Shown: positions 9,431 through 17,487 of the stretch, in pieces | Numbering within the stretch: the stretch's first letter is position 1 | How the letters are laid out: the number at the start of each line of letters is the position of its first letter | Assembly (NCBI RefSeq): GCF_022811725.1 | Contig: NZ_CP094527.1 | Span: 682,001 to 746,000 of the forward strand | Direction of reading: 5' to 3' | Origin: Mucilaginibacter sp. SMC90 | GTDB taxonomy: Bacteria; Bacteroidota; Bacteroidia; Sphingobacteriales; Sphingobacteriaceae | Length of the DNA: 64,000 bases | Notes under the pieces: model-generated | The model's database searches: none | Seen by the model: only the letters and a program-made list of their open reading frames with translations | Told to the model about the DNA's origin: nothing | Program-made: the position numbers and the translations under genes

Positions 9431-9466
9431 CCTATTTAGGTTCACAATTGATTAGGTTGTCTCTGA

Positions 9467-9535
9467 TCAAAAAGCGCAAGCCGGCTGCCAATTTAGTTGG
9501 TGCCACCAGCTATTTTTATGTGTGTTTTTAATCAT
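9467..9535 (-). CDS. trpL: trp operon leader peptide (22 residues, three Trp)
   Basis: Short frame starting ATG at 9535 and ending TGA at 9467-9469, encoding MIKNTHKNSWWHQLNW followed by QPACAF. Two adjacent Trp codons and a third five codons later are far above chance in 22 residues. The frame is followed by a strong intrinsic terminator and then by trpE, the arrangement of a ribosome-stalling attenuator. When charged tRNA-Trp is scarce, stalling at the WW pair would leave GCCGG (9482-9486) free to pair with the terminator's 5' arm and permit trpE transcription. When the ribosome reaches the stop codon that segment is masked and the terminator forms. The gene is too short for routine gene finding. 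The mechanism is inferred from family precedent; the codons and hairpin are seen directly. Confidence 0.88.
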   Translation of the reverse strand: MIKNTHKNSWWHQLNWQPACAF

Positions 9536-9620
9536 CGCGGTCACAAATTTATAAAGAAATTTGAATTGTCAAATTTTTTGTGAAATTATTTCTTTGCTAA
9601 ATCCTATTAGCTACGTAGAA

Positions 9621-10046
9621 TTACTGTGGGATGAGCATAATACCTACCGCAATAAGCACAATTCCGATCAAATAGAAGATCGCGATAGCTTTATGCTTCG
9701 CCTCTGGCAGTGTTGCTTTTTTCGATTTGCTGTGCCCGATAGTGATCAGCGCGATGGCAATGATCATAATCACCCAGTGCTCAACCGTAAAATAACGGGT
9801 AATAGGATTTTTCATGGTATCCTTGCTAAACTGCACCATCGGACTGATAAAAAACAGGATGATGCCCAGCAGGAACTGTGTATGTACCGAGATCATGGCA
9901 AACAGGTTAAGCTTGCGGTTACCCTCGCCATAAGGTCTTTTGCCAAACCAGCCCATAAATGCGCGTACAAGGGCCAGCAATACCAATACAATAACAATGT
10001 ACCTGAAACCGGAATGAAATTCCTTAAAAAAGCTATAAAGTGTCAT
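9621..10046 (-). CDS. Four-helix integral membrane protein, conserved in Bacteroidota
   Basis: 141 residues with four hydrophobic segments: about 14-33 (FRYIVIVLVLLALVRAFMGW), 48-67 (LFAMISVHTQFLLGIILFFI), 88-104 (VEHWVIMIIAIALITIG) and 119-139 (IAIFYLIGIVLIAVGIML). Histidines occur in FHSGFRY, VHTQF, EHW and GHSK, which would suit heme or quinone contact, but no family signature proves this. Homologues are commonly left as hypothetical or cytochrome-b-like membrane proteins. It is the last gene before the trp leader and is separately transcribed or read into from upstream. Confidence 0.75.
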   Translation of the reverse strand: MTLYSFFKEFHSGFRYIVIVLVLLALVRAFMGWFGKRPYGEGNRKLNLFAMISVHTQFLLGIILFFISPMVQFSKDTMKNPITRYFTVEHWVIMIIAIALITIGHSKSKKATLPEAKHKAIAIFYLIGIVLIAVGIMLIPQ

Positions 10047-10260
10047 ACATCAAAATTTGCCGTGAATATACACATATCGGTCATTGAAGTCATTAGGGCA
10101 TTGTGTCATTTTTTTATATGGATGCCTTGATTTTGTGCAATACTTTCATTAAAACATGTTTAGTAGTTGGCTCGTGCGCGTGATGTGTGCTTTACAAGTC
10201 CGGTAACTCATGTATTGCATTTATCAGTATAGCTATTCAAGATGCGTGCTATAGCCTGAC

Positions 10261-10731
10261 TTATTTGCTCCGTTTATAAATGCAATGCTTGTTGAAAATA
10301 ACAGATGGCAAGCCTTTCCTTTCAATGAATTCTGTTTGTTCAACAGTGTGAAGTCGTTCTGAATTTAATTCGACAATGTCAAAATTCAGGTATCTCATTC
10401 TGATTGTATCCTTCTGAATTACTATAATATTGGGAATGAACGACAATGTAGCTATCGCTCTTTGGTTATTAATAGTGATTGCAAATCTCCCCTCCTCACT
10501 ACCCCCAACATCATCGTTCATCCCTTCGCGTGAGTACCGGAATCCCTCCTTTAAAATAAATTTACTAAAAGTGGTGGCTTTATAATATTTACCAGATGGG
10601 GTCGATGCGCTGTCTAATATCCAGGTACCAATTATCTTCTTATTTATCTTATCAGGTTCAGTTGAAGAAGAGCAAGAAAACAGGAGTTCCATCAAAATAA
10701 TTAGCAGAATATATTTAAATGAAGAAGCCAT
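10261..10731 (-). CDS. Lipocalin-like lipoprotein, unknown function
   Basis: 156 residues with an N-terminal lipoprotein signal (KYILLIILMELLFSCSSS; Cys about 20). The mature part begins KKIIGTWILDSAS, the GTW motif typical of small lipocalin-like domains, and continues as alternating beta strands (RFAITINNQRAIATLSF, NIIVIQKDTIRMRYLNFDIVEL). Probably anchored in an outer or inner membrane leaflet. No function can be assigned. It has no obvious operon partner; 214 bp separate it from the downstream membrane-protein gene. Confidence 0.75.
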   Translation of the reverse strand: MASSFKYILLIILMELLFSCSSSTEPDKINKKIIGTWILDSASTPSGKYYKATTFSKFILKEGFRYSREGMNDDVGGSEEGRFAITINNQRAIATLSFIPNIIVIQKDTIRMRYLNFDIVELNSERLHTVEQTEFIERKGLPSVIFNKHCIYKRSK

Positions 10732-10928
10732 GTTTTGATAATTATTGCTTTATATCGCCTTTTTCCTTCTTATTAGCATTTTTAGGCAGTTTGTAGCTGA
10801 TCCTAATATACCTAATTTAAACTCTCACGTGTAATAACATACCGAACTTAAGTTAAAAACTTAAGCTATTGTACACCACGGGTTACGTTATCGCTAAACC
10901 CGCGGCAGATACAGATGCAATTAAAAAT
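10732..10928. other. Gene-free spacer with a possible coding remnant
   Basis: A short minus-strand frame near 10742-10817 reads RYIRISYKLPKNANKKEKG then DIKQ-stop, preceded by a stop, with no start codon. It could be the tail of a decayed gene. A short perfect palindrome (CTTAAGTT-AAA-AACTTAAG) lies at 10847-10865. Nothing else is recognisable. Confidence 0.4.
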
Positions 10929-11040
10929 GTCATTGCGAGGAGCGGCAGAGGGTAGAGCGCGGCAGCGACGTGGCAATCTCATAGCCATGCATATCGAATT
11001 GTCATTGGATACGAGATTGCCACGCTACGGCTTAATGATA
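10929..11040. repeat. Dispersed palindromic element (GTCATTGCGAG type), degenerate
   Basis: Begins GTCATTGCGAGGAGCGGCAG, contains GACGTGGCAATCTC and its inverse GAGATTGCCACGC, and ends in a diverged CTTAATGAT arm. Same family as the copies at 7190, 19649 and 58988. Confidence 0.7.
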
Positions 11041-11054
11041 TAATTAGAAAAATT

Positions 11055-11139
11055 GTCATCCTGAGCGATAGCGAATGATCGTCTTCGATAAGCAAGGCGG
11101 CTATACAGGACGAAGAAGATGCTTCGTGCCTACCCATGA
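11055..11139. repeat. Dispersed palindromic element (GTCATCCTGAGCG type)
   Basis: Begins GTCATCCTGAGCGATAGCGA, has inner GATCGTCTTCG and CGAAGAAGATGC, and ends CCCATGAC. It is a related but distinct repeat class, placed next to the GTCATTGCGAG element. Confidence 0.65.
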
Positions 11140-11162
11140 CAAAGGGACAAAAACTACATAAA

Positions 11163-11196
11163 CAAAAAAAGCGATGAGCCTAAACCCATCGCTTTT
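11163..11196 (-). terminator. Intrinsic terminator of the pdh genes
   Basis: Stem AAAAGCGATG / CATCGCTTTT (10 bp) with a 10-nt loop and a T tract on the minus strand, 34 bp past the pdhC stop. Between it and the stop is a run of the phrase AAATCCGA / GAAATCGAAA (11197-11229). Confidence 0.8.
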
Positions 11197-11229
11197 CAAA
11201 ATCCGAAATCGAAAATCCGAGATCCGAAA

Positions 11230-12885
11230 TTATATCAGCAGCCTTACAGGCTCTTCTAATAATTGTTTTAACGTTTGCAGGTAGGCTGCAGCTGAAGCAC
11301 CATCAACCACGCGGTGGTCGGCGCTCAGGGTTACCTTCATGATGTTACCAGGTACTACGGCACCGTTTTTAACAACCGGTACAGCCTGGATCCCGCTTAC
11401 AGCAAGGATACATGCGTTAGGTGTGTTAATGATGGCTGTAAACTCGTCAACACCAAACATACCAAGGTTTGAGATGGTGAAGGTTGAGCCTTCCATTTCA
11501 TTTGGCTGCAGTTTTTTAGCTTTTGCTTTACCGGCAAACTCTTTCACTTCAACCGAAATGTGGCTTAATGATTTACCATCAGCAAATTTGATAACCGGAA
11601 CCAGCAAACCTTCGTCAACAGCAACAGCAACGCCGATGTGAACATGCTCGTTAGTTCGGATCTTATCGCCTAAGAATGATGAGTTGATTGCAGGGTGCTG
11701 CCTTAAGGCAACAGCGCAGGCTTTAACAACAAAATCGTTAAATGAAATTTTAACCGGGGCAATCTCATTCATGCGGGTACGGGCAGCAATAGCCTGATCC
11801 ATATCAATGGTCATGGTTACATAGAAATGCGGCGCAGTGAACAAGCTTTCGCTTAAGCGGCGGCTGATAGCTTTACGCATTTGAGTAACCGGCCTTTCGC
11901 TGAATTTCTCTTCGCCGGTAAAGGTTGGCAATACGATAGGTGCTTTTTCAGCAGCAGCCGGAGCGGCAGCAGGTGCAGCCTCAGCAGCCGGAGCCGCAGC
12001 TGGTTTAGCAGATGGTGTATATTCCTCAACATCTTTTTTGATGATACGGCCGCCATCAGCGCTACCTTTTACATCATTAAGGTTGATGCCTTTATCTTTA
12101 GCTATTTTACGTGCAAGCGGCGATGCTTTTACACGGCTGTCATCTGAAGATGAGCTTTCAGTAGCAGGTGCAGCAGCAGTTTCTTCTGTTTTAGCTTCAG
12201 CAGCAGGTGCAGCAGCTTCAGCGGCAGGGGCCGAACCACCATCCTGTAATAAAGGAGTGATATCAGTACCTTCTTTACCTACTATAGCAATAATGCCGTT
12301 TACTTGTGCGGCTTCGCCTTCTTTTACACCTATATATAATAAGGTACCGGCTTCATAACCCACAACTTCCATAGTAGCCTTATCGGTAGCCACATCAGCC
12401 AGTGAATCATCAGCTTTTACTTTATCGCCAACTTTAAAGTTCCATTTTTCGATGGTGCCTTCGGTCATGGTGTCACTCAGCAACGGCATACGGATCACCG
12501 TGGCCGGGATGCTTGACAGATCAACCTTTGGTGCAGCTGGTGCCGGAGTAGCGGCAGGTGCCTTATCGGCAGCGGGAGCTGCTTCTTTGGCCGGTTCTGC
12601 TGCAGCGCCGCTGCCAGCCTGATCAAGTAAGGGTTTGTAATCTTCGCCTTCTTTACCTAAAATGGCAATTACTGAATCAACCGGGGCAGCAGCGCCTTCC
12701 TGTATACCGATGTACAGCAATACGCCATCCTGGTACGATTCAAAATCCATGGTAGCTTTATCGGTTTCAATCTCGGCCAGTACATCGCCCGATTTAACCT
12801 TATCGCCAACTTTTTTATGCCATTTAGCCAATACCCCTTCGGTCATGGTATCGCTCATTTTAGGCATTTTTACTACTTCGGCCAT
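11230..12885 (-). CDS. pdhC: Pyruvate dehydrogenase complex E2, dihydrolipoyl acetyltransferase
   Basis: Forms the core of the PDH complex and transfers acetyl groups from lipoate to CoA. 551 residues. There are two lipoyl domains, each with a lipoylation ETDKATM/ATDKATM motif (Lys about 43 and 169). Ala/Pro-rich linkers separate them from an E3-binding domain (VKASPLARKIAKDKGINL, about 252-288) and the catalytic domain (about 330-551) with SFNDFVVKACAVAL, TFTISNLGMFGV and DHRVVDGASAA (catalytic His). It lies 136 bp downstream of pdhA on the same strand; the spacer is a phrase-repeat fold-back. The E1-beta gene is not in the window. Confidence 0.96.
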   Translation of the reverse strand: MAEVVKMPKMSDTMTEGVLAKWHKKVGDKVKSGDVLAEIETDKATMDFESYQDGVLLYIGIQEGAAAPVDSVIAILGKEGEDYKPLLDQAGSGAAAEPAKEAAPAADKAPAATPAPAAPKVDLSSIPATVIRMPLLSDTMTEGTIEKWNFKVGDKVKADDSLADVATDKATMEVVGYEAGTLLYIGVKEGEAAQVNGIIAIVGKEGTDITPLLQDGGSAPAAEAAAPAAEAKTEETAAAPATESSSSDDSRVKASPLARKIAKDKGINLNDVKGSADGGRIIKKDVEEYTPSAKPAAAPAAEAAPAAAPAAAEKAPIVLPTFTGEEKFSERPVTQMRKAISRRLSESLFTAPHFYVTMTIDMDQAIAARTRMNEIAPVKISFNDFVVKACAVALRQHPAINSSFLGDKIRTNEHVHIGVAVAVDEGLLVPVIKFADGKSLSHISVEVKEFAGKAKAKKLQPNEMEGSTFTISNLGMFGVDEFTAIINTPNACILAVSGIQAVPVVKNGAVVPGNIMKVTLSADHRVVDGASAAAYLQTLKQLLEEPVRLLI

Positions 12886-12933
12886 ATATTGATAGTATTA
12901 TAAATTCTGTATAAATATAGTTTGTTCTCAGTA

Positions 12934-13026
12934 TGAAGTCTAAAGTCTTAAGTTTTTAGTCTGAAGTCAGTGCTTAACTATAAGACTATCGGCTCTCGAC
13001 TTAGTACTTTCGACTTAAAACTTAGT
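12934..13026. repeat. Phrase fold-back between pdhC and pdhA
   Basis: Left arm GAAGTCTAAAGTCTTAAG...TAGTCTGAAGTC, right arm GACTATCGGCTCTCGACTTAG...TTCGACTTAAAACTTAG. The arms are imperfect inverted copies of an AAGTCTAAAGTC phrase, and the right arm runs into the pdhA stop codon. Confidence 0.6.
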
Positions 13027-14017
13027 CCCTGATATAAGGGTAATCTTCCTGAACATAAACATCTGTATATAATTCAGATGCATCAGGCCATGGTGATTCT
13101 TCAGCAAACTTAACCGCTTCGTCAACAATAGCTTTGATCTTAGCGTCCATTTCGTCAAACCATGCTTCATCAGCATATTTTTCAGTAATGATAGTTTGTT
13201 TGGTAACCTCAATAGGATCTTTTGCCTTGTAGCTTTCAAGCTCATCTTTTGTACGATACTTTTGCGGATCGGACATTGAGTGGCCTTTGTAACGGTAAGT
13301 ACGCATTTCAAGGAAGGTTGGGCCTTCGCCCGCACGTGCACGCTGAACAGCTTCATCCATTGCCACATGTACCGCAGCTGGGTCCATACCATCAACAGCC
13401 GATGAAGGGATACCATAAGGCAAGCCTAATTTGTAAATATCAGTTTGGATGGTGGTACGCTCAACAGAAGTACCCATAGCATAACCGTTGTTTTCGCAAA
13501 CAAAAATTACAGGAAGCTTCCAAAGTGCAGCCATGTTAAAAGTTTCGGTAAGTGCACCCTGGCGTACGGCACCATCGCCCATATAGGCAATGTTTACAAA
13601 CTCGGTGCCTTTATATTTTTCGGCAAAAGCTATACCGGCACCCAGTGGTACCTGGCCGCCTACTATACCGTGGCCACCATAAAAATGTTTTTCCTTATCA
13701 AACATGTGCATAGAACCACCTTTGCCTTTTGAGCAGCCGGTAGCTTTACCATACATCTCGGCCATAATGGCGTTTGGAGTTACACCTTTAGCAAGTGCGT
13801 GAGCATGATCGCGATATGCGGTGATCATACTGTCTTCAGGTTTAATTACAGACATTGCTCCGGCTAAAACAGCCTCCTGCCCAATATACAGGTGGCAAAA
13901 GCCCCTGATTTTTTGTTGTCCGTATAACTGTCCTGTTTTTTCTTCGAACCTGCGCATCAATAGCATCTGTTCGTACCACATCAGGTAGGTGTCCTTGTTT
14001 ATTTCGATTGAACTCAT
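13022..14017 (-). CDS. pdhA: Pyruvate dehydrogenase E1 component, alpha subunit
   Basis: Thiamine-diphosphate-dependent decarboxylation of pyruvate with transfer to lipoyl-E2; acts as an alpha2beta2 E1 with PdhB. 331 residues, normal length. The ThDP-binding motif GDGAVRQG...CENN spans about 147-177. GGSMHMFD and GHGIVGGQVPLGAG are also present, and the phosphorylation-loop-like region reads YRYKGHSMSDPQKYR. Transcribed leftward into pdhC. The adjacent E1-beta gene seen in many bacteria is absent, so pdhB must lie elsewhere, an arrangement I believe is common in this phylum. Confidence 0.96.
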   Translation of the reverse strand: MSSIEINKDTYLMWYEQMLLMRRFEEKTGQLYGQQKIRGFCHLYIGQEAVLAGAMSVIKPEDSMITAYRDHAHALAKGVTPNAIMAEMYGKATGCSKGKGGSMHMFDKEKHFYGGHGIVGGQVPLGAGIAFAEKYKGTEFVNIAYMGDGAVRQGALTETFNMAALWKLPVIFVCENNGYAMGTSVERTTIQTDIYKLGLPYGIPSSAVDGMDPAAVHVAMDEAVQRARAGEGPTFLEMRTYRYKGHSMSDPQKYRTKDELESYKAKDPIEVTKQTIITEKYADEAWFDEMDAKIKAIVDEAVKFAEESPWPDASELYTDVYVQEDYPYIRD

Positions 14018-14484
14018 GTATTAAACAACCTTTTTGGAGTAAAGCGCAAATCTAATTATATCCTGCAAAATATCGAAACCTCAAGCAAATTGTTGCAAAA
14101 TTTTATTTGGCTGCTTTTAGGCATGCCTTGCATCAATAAACCAACCTGTTATGGGATCAGCACAGTCAATTAAGCTAATTTAGAACTTAAAAAAACACAC
14201 CTTTGGGCAATAAATTATCGTTTTAGGAAGTTTTAGAAGGGTTGTTTTTATCTCAAAGCTCTTGAAAGGCCTTAAATAATTACAACCAAATTACATTGGA
14301 GATCGTACAAAAGTCTGTTTATTAAAAGGATGTGCAATAAAAAGCGCTTTTTTATATTTTTCGAAAAATAAGCTGCATTTATTTGCAATTTTAAAAAATA
14401 TAAATAGTTTTGTAGAGCAAGATAGACATAGTGTCTGATTTAATAAACAATTTGTTGCCCTAACACAACAAACAAACTGATTAA
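14018..14484. other. Divergent intergenic region between pdhA and the NlpC/P60 gene
   Basis: A 467-bp AT-rich spacer between divergently transcribed genes; it must hold both promoters. The rightward promoter candidate is listed separately. No RNA gene or further coding frame is apparent. Confidence 0.6.
14382..14412 (+). promoter_or_regulatory. Candidate Bacteroidota sigma-A promoter for the NlpC/P60 gene
   Basis: TTTG at 14382-14385, a 19-bp gap, then TAGTTTTG at 14405-14412. This matches the Bacteroidota consensus TTTG-N19-TAnnTTTG, 72 bp upstream of the start codon. Confidence 0.65.
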
Positions 14485-15090
14485 ATGAAGAAATTTGCCC
14501 TGGCTATTGCCTTACTTTTCAGCGTCGTAGCTTCACAAGCTCAAACCAAAAGTGCCCCGAGCGCAAGTGATGACAACAAAGACGACCAGGAAAGTTTAGG
14601 TAAAGCATACTTTTCCCAAATCATGGGAGTTGCTTTATCTGCTACCTCAAACATGAAACTCTTTCACTTTGTATACGATTGGATTGGTACCCCTTATCAT
14701 TTTGGCGGAAGCTCAAGAAGAGGTATCGACTGCTCGGCCTTTACAAAAGAATTATACAGCGAAGTTTTTAACCTTGACATTAAACGTAACTCACGTGATA
14801 TTTTCAGCATGGTTAACCCTGTTGCTAAAGATGAGTTAAAAGAAGGCGACTTGGTTTTCTTTAAGATCCACAGCCGCAGCATCTCGCACGTTGGTATTTA
14901 CTTAGGCAACAATAAATTTGCACATGCTTCATCAAGAGGTGTAGCTATCAGCAGCCTTGATGATGCTTACTACAGCCGTTTCTTTTATAAAGGGGGCAGG
15001 TTGTTAGCCTCGTTTAAAGATGAATTTAAAGGTTCGGCCTCCACAGGTAACAACGATATGGGCGACGACGTAGACGAAAGCAAGAACTAA
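14485..15090 (+). CDS. Secreted NlpC/P60 family cysteine peptidase
   Basis: Probably a peptidoglycan endopeptidase acting in the periplasm. 201 residues with a signal peptide (MKKFALAIALLFSVVASQAQ). The catalytic domain holds Cys83 in RRGIDCSAFTKELY, His135 in RSISHVGIYLGN and His147 in KFAHASSRGVAI, in the order expected for NlpC/P60. The preceding WIGTPYHFGGSS is the usual domain entry. A short acidic tail (NNDMGDDVDESKN) follows. It is a single-gene transcription unit with a good promoter upstream and a strong terminator 30 bp downstream. Confidence 0.93.
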   Translation: MKKFALAIALLFSVVASQAQTKSAPSASDDNKDDQESLGKAYFSQIMGVALSATSNMKLFHFVYDWIGTPYHFGGSSRRGIDCSAFTKELYSEVFNLDIKRNSRDIFSMVNPVAKDELKEGDLVFFKIHSRSISHVGIYLGNNKFAHASSRGVAISSLDDAYYSRFFYKGGRLLASFKDEFKGSASTGNNDMGDDVDESKN

Positions 15091-15119
15091 ACGATTTTGA
15101 AATAAATAAACTAATTTGG

Positions 15120-15149
15120 TCCCTTCATTTTTATGAAGGGATTTTTTTT
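15120..15149 (+). terminator. Intrinsic terminator after the NlpC/P60 gene
   Basis: CCCTTCAT / ATGAAGGG stem (8 bp), 4-nt T loop, followed by TTTTTTTT. The next gene starts 4 bp later, so its promoter must overlap or lie upstream of this hairpin. Confidence 0.88.
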
Positions 15150-15152
15150 ATA

Positions 15153-16298
15153 ATGAGATTTTTATTGCTTACAGCAGCCTGCCTGGCGCTGTTTTTACAG
15201 GCGTGTAACCACCCGCCCAATAAAAAACAAATACTGGCAGCTGCTCCCAAACCTAAACCCGACACAGCAACAACAGCCATTGCCGCTGTTCAGCCTGATT
15301 CATCCATATCCATAGCCGCCGTTGGCGATATGATGCTCGGAACATCCTACCCCAATAATTACACCCTACCACCCGATAGCGCTAAAAACAGCTTCAATGT
15401 TATTGCCGGTGAATTGAGAAATGCCGATGTAACTTTTGGTAACCTGGAAGGTAGTTTGCTTGATGGCGGTAGTCCGGCTCATTATAAGCTACACCAGCGA
15501 AGTAAAGCTTACTTATTCAGGATGCCTACTGCCTATGCAGGGGTTTTTAAAAATGCCGGGTTTAACTTACTTAGCCTGGCCAATAACCACATCGGTGATT
15601 TTGGTGATACCGGGCGCATGAGTACTACCCGTGTATTGGATAGCATAGGTATTAATTATGGCGGCTTGCTTAGTCACCCTTCTGCTGTATTTGAACGCAA
15701 TGGCATTAAATATGGCTTTTGCGCCTTTGCGCCAAATGCTAATACTTTACCAATACTTGATCTTAAAAACGCTACCCGCGTTATCAGCGAGTTGAAACAG
15801 CGCTGTGATATCCTCATTGTATCTTTTCATGGGGGCGGCGAGGGTGTAGCTTATGAGCATGTGCCCTTTGCCATGGAATCATTCATCAGCGAAAAGCGTG
15901 GCGATGTGAATGCCTTTGCGCATAACGCTATTGATGCAGGGGCAGATATTATACTGGGGAACGGCCCGCATGTGAGCCGGGCAATGGAGGTTTATAAAAA
16001 CCGTCTCATCGCTTACAGCCTGGGTAATTTTTGCACTTATAAAAGTGTGAGTGTAGCCGGTGTTTGCGGCTTGGCTCCCTTGTTAAAAGTAAAGCTGAAC
16101 AAAAAGGGAGAATTTTTGAATGGCCGCATTATATCCCTGAGGCAGGCACATGATAAAGGTTTGGAACTTGATACCCTTAACAGGGCTGCTATCCGGATCA
16201 GGGAACTTACCGAAACTGATTTTCCAGATGCGGGATTGCTTATATCAGACACCGGCGAGATCAGTCTTAATCCGGTTATTCAGGCCGAGGGCCTGTAA
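15153..16298 (+). CDS. CapA-family (poly-gamma-glutamate synthesis type) metallophosphatase-like lipoprotein
   Basis: 381 residues with a lipoprotein signal (LTAACLALFLQACNHPP; Cys18). The PGA_cap domain covers about 50-330: AAVGDMMLGTSYP, VTFGNLEGSLLDGG, LLSLANNHIGDFGDTG, DILIVSFHGGGEGV, ILGNGPHVSRAMEVY and IAYSLGNFCTY. These are the metal-binding blocks of the calcineurin-like fold used by CapA. The family is named for capsule synthesis in Bacillus, but many members have other or unknown roles, so only a cell-envelope location is inferred. No other capsule genes are adjacent. Confidence 0.85.
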   Translation: MRFLLLTAACLALFLQACNHPPNKKQILAAAPKPKPDTATTAIAAVQPDSSISIAAVGDMMLGTSYPNNYTLPPDSAKNSFNVIAGELRNADVTFGNLEGSLLDGGSPAHYKLHQRSKAYLFRMPTAYAGVFKNAGFNLLSLANNHIGDFGDTGRMSTTRVLDSIGINYGGLLSHPSAVFERNGIKYGFCAFAPNANTLPILDLKNATRVISELKQRCDILIVSFHGGGEGVAYEHVPFAMESFISEKRGDVNAFAHNAIDAGADIILGNGPHVSRAMEVYKNRLIAYSLGNFCTYKSVSVAGVCGLAPLLKVKLNKKGEFLNGRIISLRQAHDKGLELDTLNRAAIRIRELTETDFPDAGLLISDTGEISLNPVIQAEGL

Positions 16299-16398
16299 GT
16301 AGCAAAGCGGAGCAACAGTCGCGCAATCTCTGCTTTTTGAAGCTTACCCCTAAACAAGCTGATGCCAAACTAATTTGCTTATCAGTAGTTTATACATC

Positions 16399-17487
16399 AT
16401 GGCTAAAAAACCGCTGCTTGAATTTACTGATAGAGGAATTTACTGCGCCCCGGGCAAATTTTATATAGATCCCTGGAAGCCGGTTAATGATGCCGTGATT
16501 ACCCATGCCCATGCTGATCATGCTTATTGGGGCCATAATCATTACTTAGCGCACCATCTCTCGCGCGAGGTTTTACTTTATCGCCTTGGTGAAATCAATC
16601 TGCAAACTGTAGAGTATGGCGAAACCATACTTAAAAATGGCGTGAAAATTTCTTTATATCCAGCTGGCCATGTGATCGGGTCGGCACAAATAAGGGTTGA
16701 ATACAAGGGGGAGGTTTGGGTTGTATCCGGCGATTACAAGGTGGAAAACGACGGTATCTCCACGCCCTTTGAGCCGGTTAAATGCCATCATTTTATTTCT
16801 GAATGTACCTTTGGCATGCCGGTTTACCAGTGGAAGCCACAGGTGCAAACTTTTAACGAGATCAACAACTGGTGGCGCAATAACCTCGATCATGGATTGG
16901 CCACGGTATTGGTAGGTTATTCGTTAGGGAAAGCTCAAAGAATATTACAAAATCTCGATCTGTTGAACGGTAAGGTTTATACCCACGGCGTTATCGAAAA
17001 TACCAATGAAGCATTGCGGCGCAATAGTGTTATATTAAACCCAACTGAAAGGATCACACAGGAAAGCTCAAAAGAAGAAGTGCGTAAGGGAATTATCATA
17101 GCGCCTCCATCATCAGTAGGAACGCCCTGGATGCGTAAGTTTCAGCCCTACAGTTTTGGTTATTGCTCTGGTTGGATGGCTATTCGTGGGGCCAAACGCC
17201 GTCGCGCTGCCGACAGGGGCTTCGTACTCTCTGATCATGCCGACTGGGATGGCCTTATTACTGCTATTGATGCAACAGGTTGCGAGTGTGTTTATCTTAC
17301 CCATGGTTATACCGCTACATTTACCCGGTATTTAAATGAGATCGGTTTTAACGCGCGTGAGGTGCATACGCTTTATGGAGGCGAAGAGGAAGACGCCCCC
17401 ACCCAACCTGCCGCGGAAGGAGAGGAGTTAAATGGATCAAACAAAGTCTCCCCTTCCGGCGAAGATTTAGAGGGGGCTGATCTATGA
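16399..17487 (+). CDS. Ligase-associated DNA exonuclease (metallo-beta-lactamase fold)
   Basis: Beta-CASP/beta-lactamase-fold nuclease of the set associated with a DNA ligase (TIGR04122-like). The start MAKKPLLEFTDRGIYC at 16399 is preferred; an upstream ATG at 16375 adds eight poorly conserved residues. The metal site is visible: THAHADHAYWGHNHY, PAGHVIGSAQI, VSGDYKVE, SECTFGMP and FVLSDHADWDGL. The last roughly 30 codons (after LYGGEEEDAP) lie inside a fold-back repeat and look acquired. The TGA stop overlaps the ligase ATG (ATGA), so the two are translationally coupled. A role in DNA repair is inferred from the partner. Confidence 0.9.
   Translation: MAKKPLLEFTDRGIYCAPGKFYIDPWKPVNDAVITHAHADHAYWGHNHYLAHHLSREVLLYRLGEINLQTVEYGETILKNGVKISLYPAGHVIGSAQIRVEYKGEVWVVSGDYKVENDGISTPFEPVKCHHFISECTFGMPVYQWKPQVQTFNEINNWWRNNLDHGLATVLVGYSLGKAQRILQNLDLLNGKVYTHGVIENTNEALRRNSVILNPTERITQESSKEEVRKGIIIAPPSSVGTPWMRKFQPYSFGYCSGWMAIRGAKRRRAADRGFVLSDHADWDGLITAIDATGCECVYLTHGYTATFTRYLNEIGFNAREVHTLYGGEEEDAPTQPAAEGEELNGSNKVSPSGEDLEGADL
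17395..17478. repeat. Fold-back palindromic element inside a coding region
   Basis: Arms GCCCCCACCCAACCTGCCGC... and ...CGAAGATTTAGAGGGGGCT, with inner GGAAGGAGAGGAGTT and AAAGTCTCCCCTTCC. This is a common intergenic repeat type (CCCCCTCTAAAT...GGGGAGACTTT), here translated as the C-terminal tail of the exonuclease. Confidence 0.75.

Noticed and set aside
9374-9445. N-terminal extension of trpE by 24 codons
   Set aside because: The extension is encoded by the leader terminator hairpin itself and does not resemble TrpE; the ATG at 9373 gives the family N-terminus.
10742-10817. Possible small gene or pseudogene tail in the spacer before the PDH terminator
   Set aside because: Only about 24 codons with no start and no identified homologue; kept as a note on the spacer.
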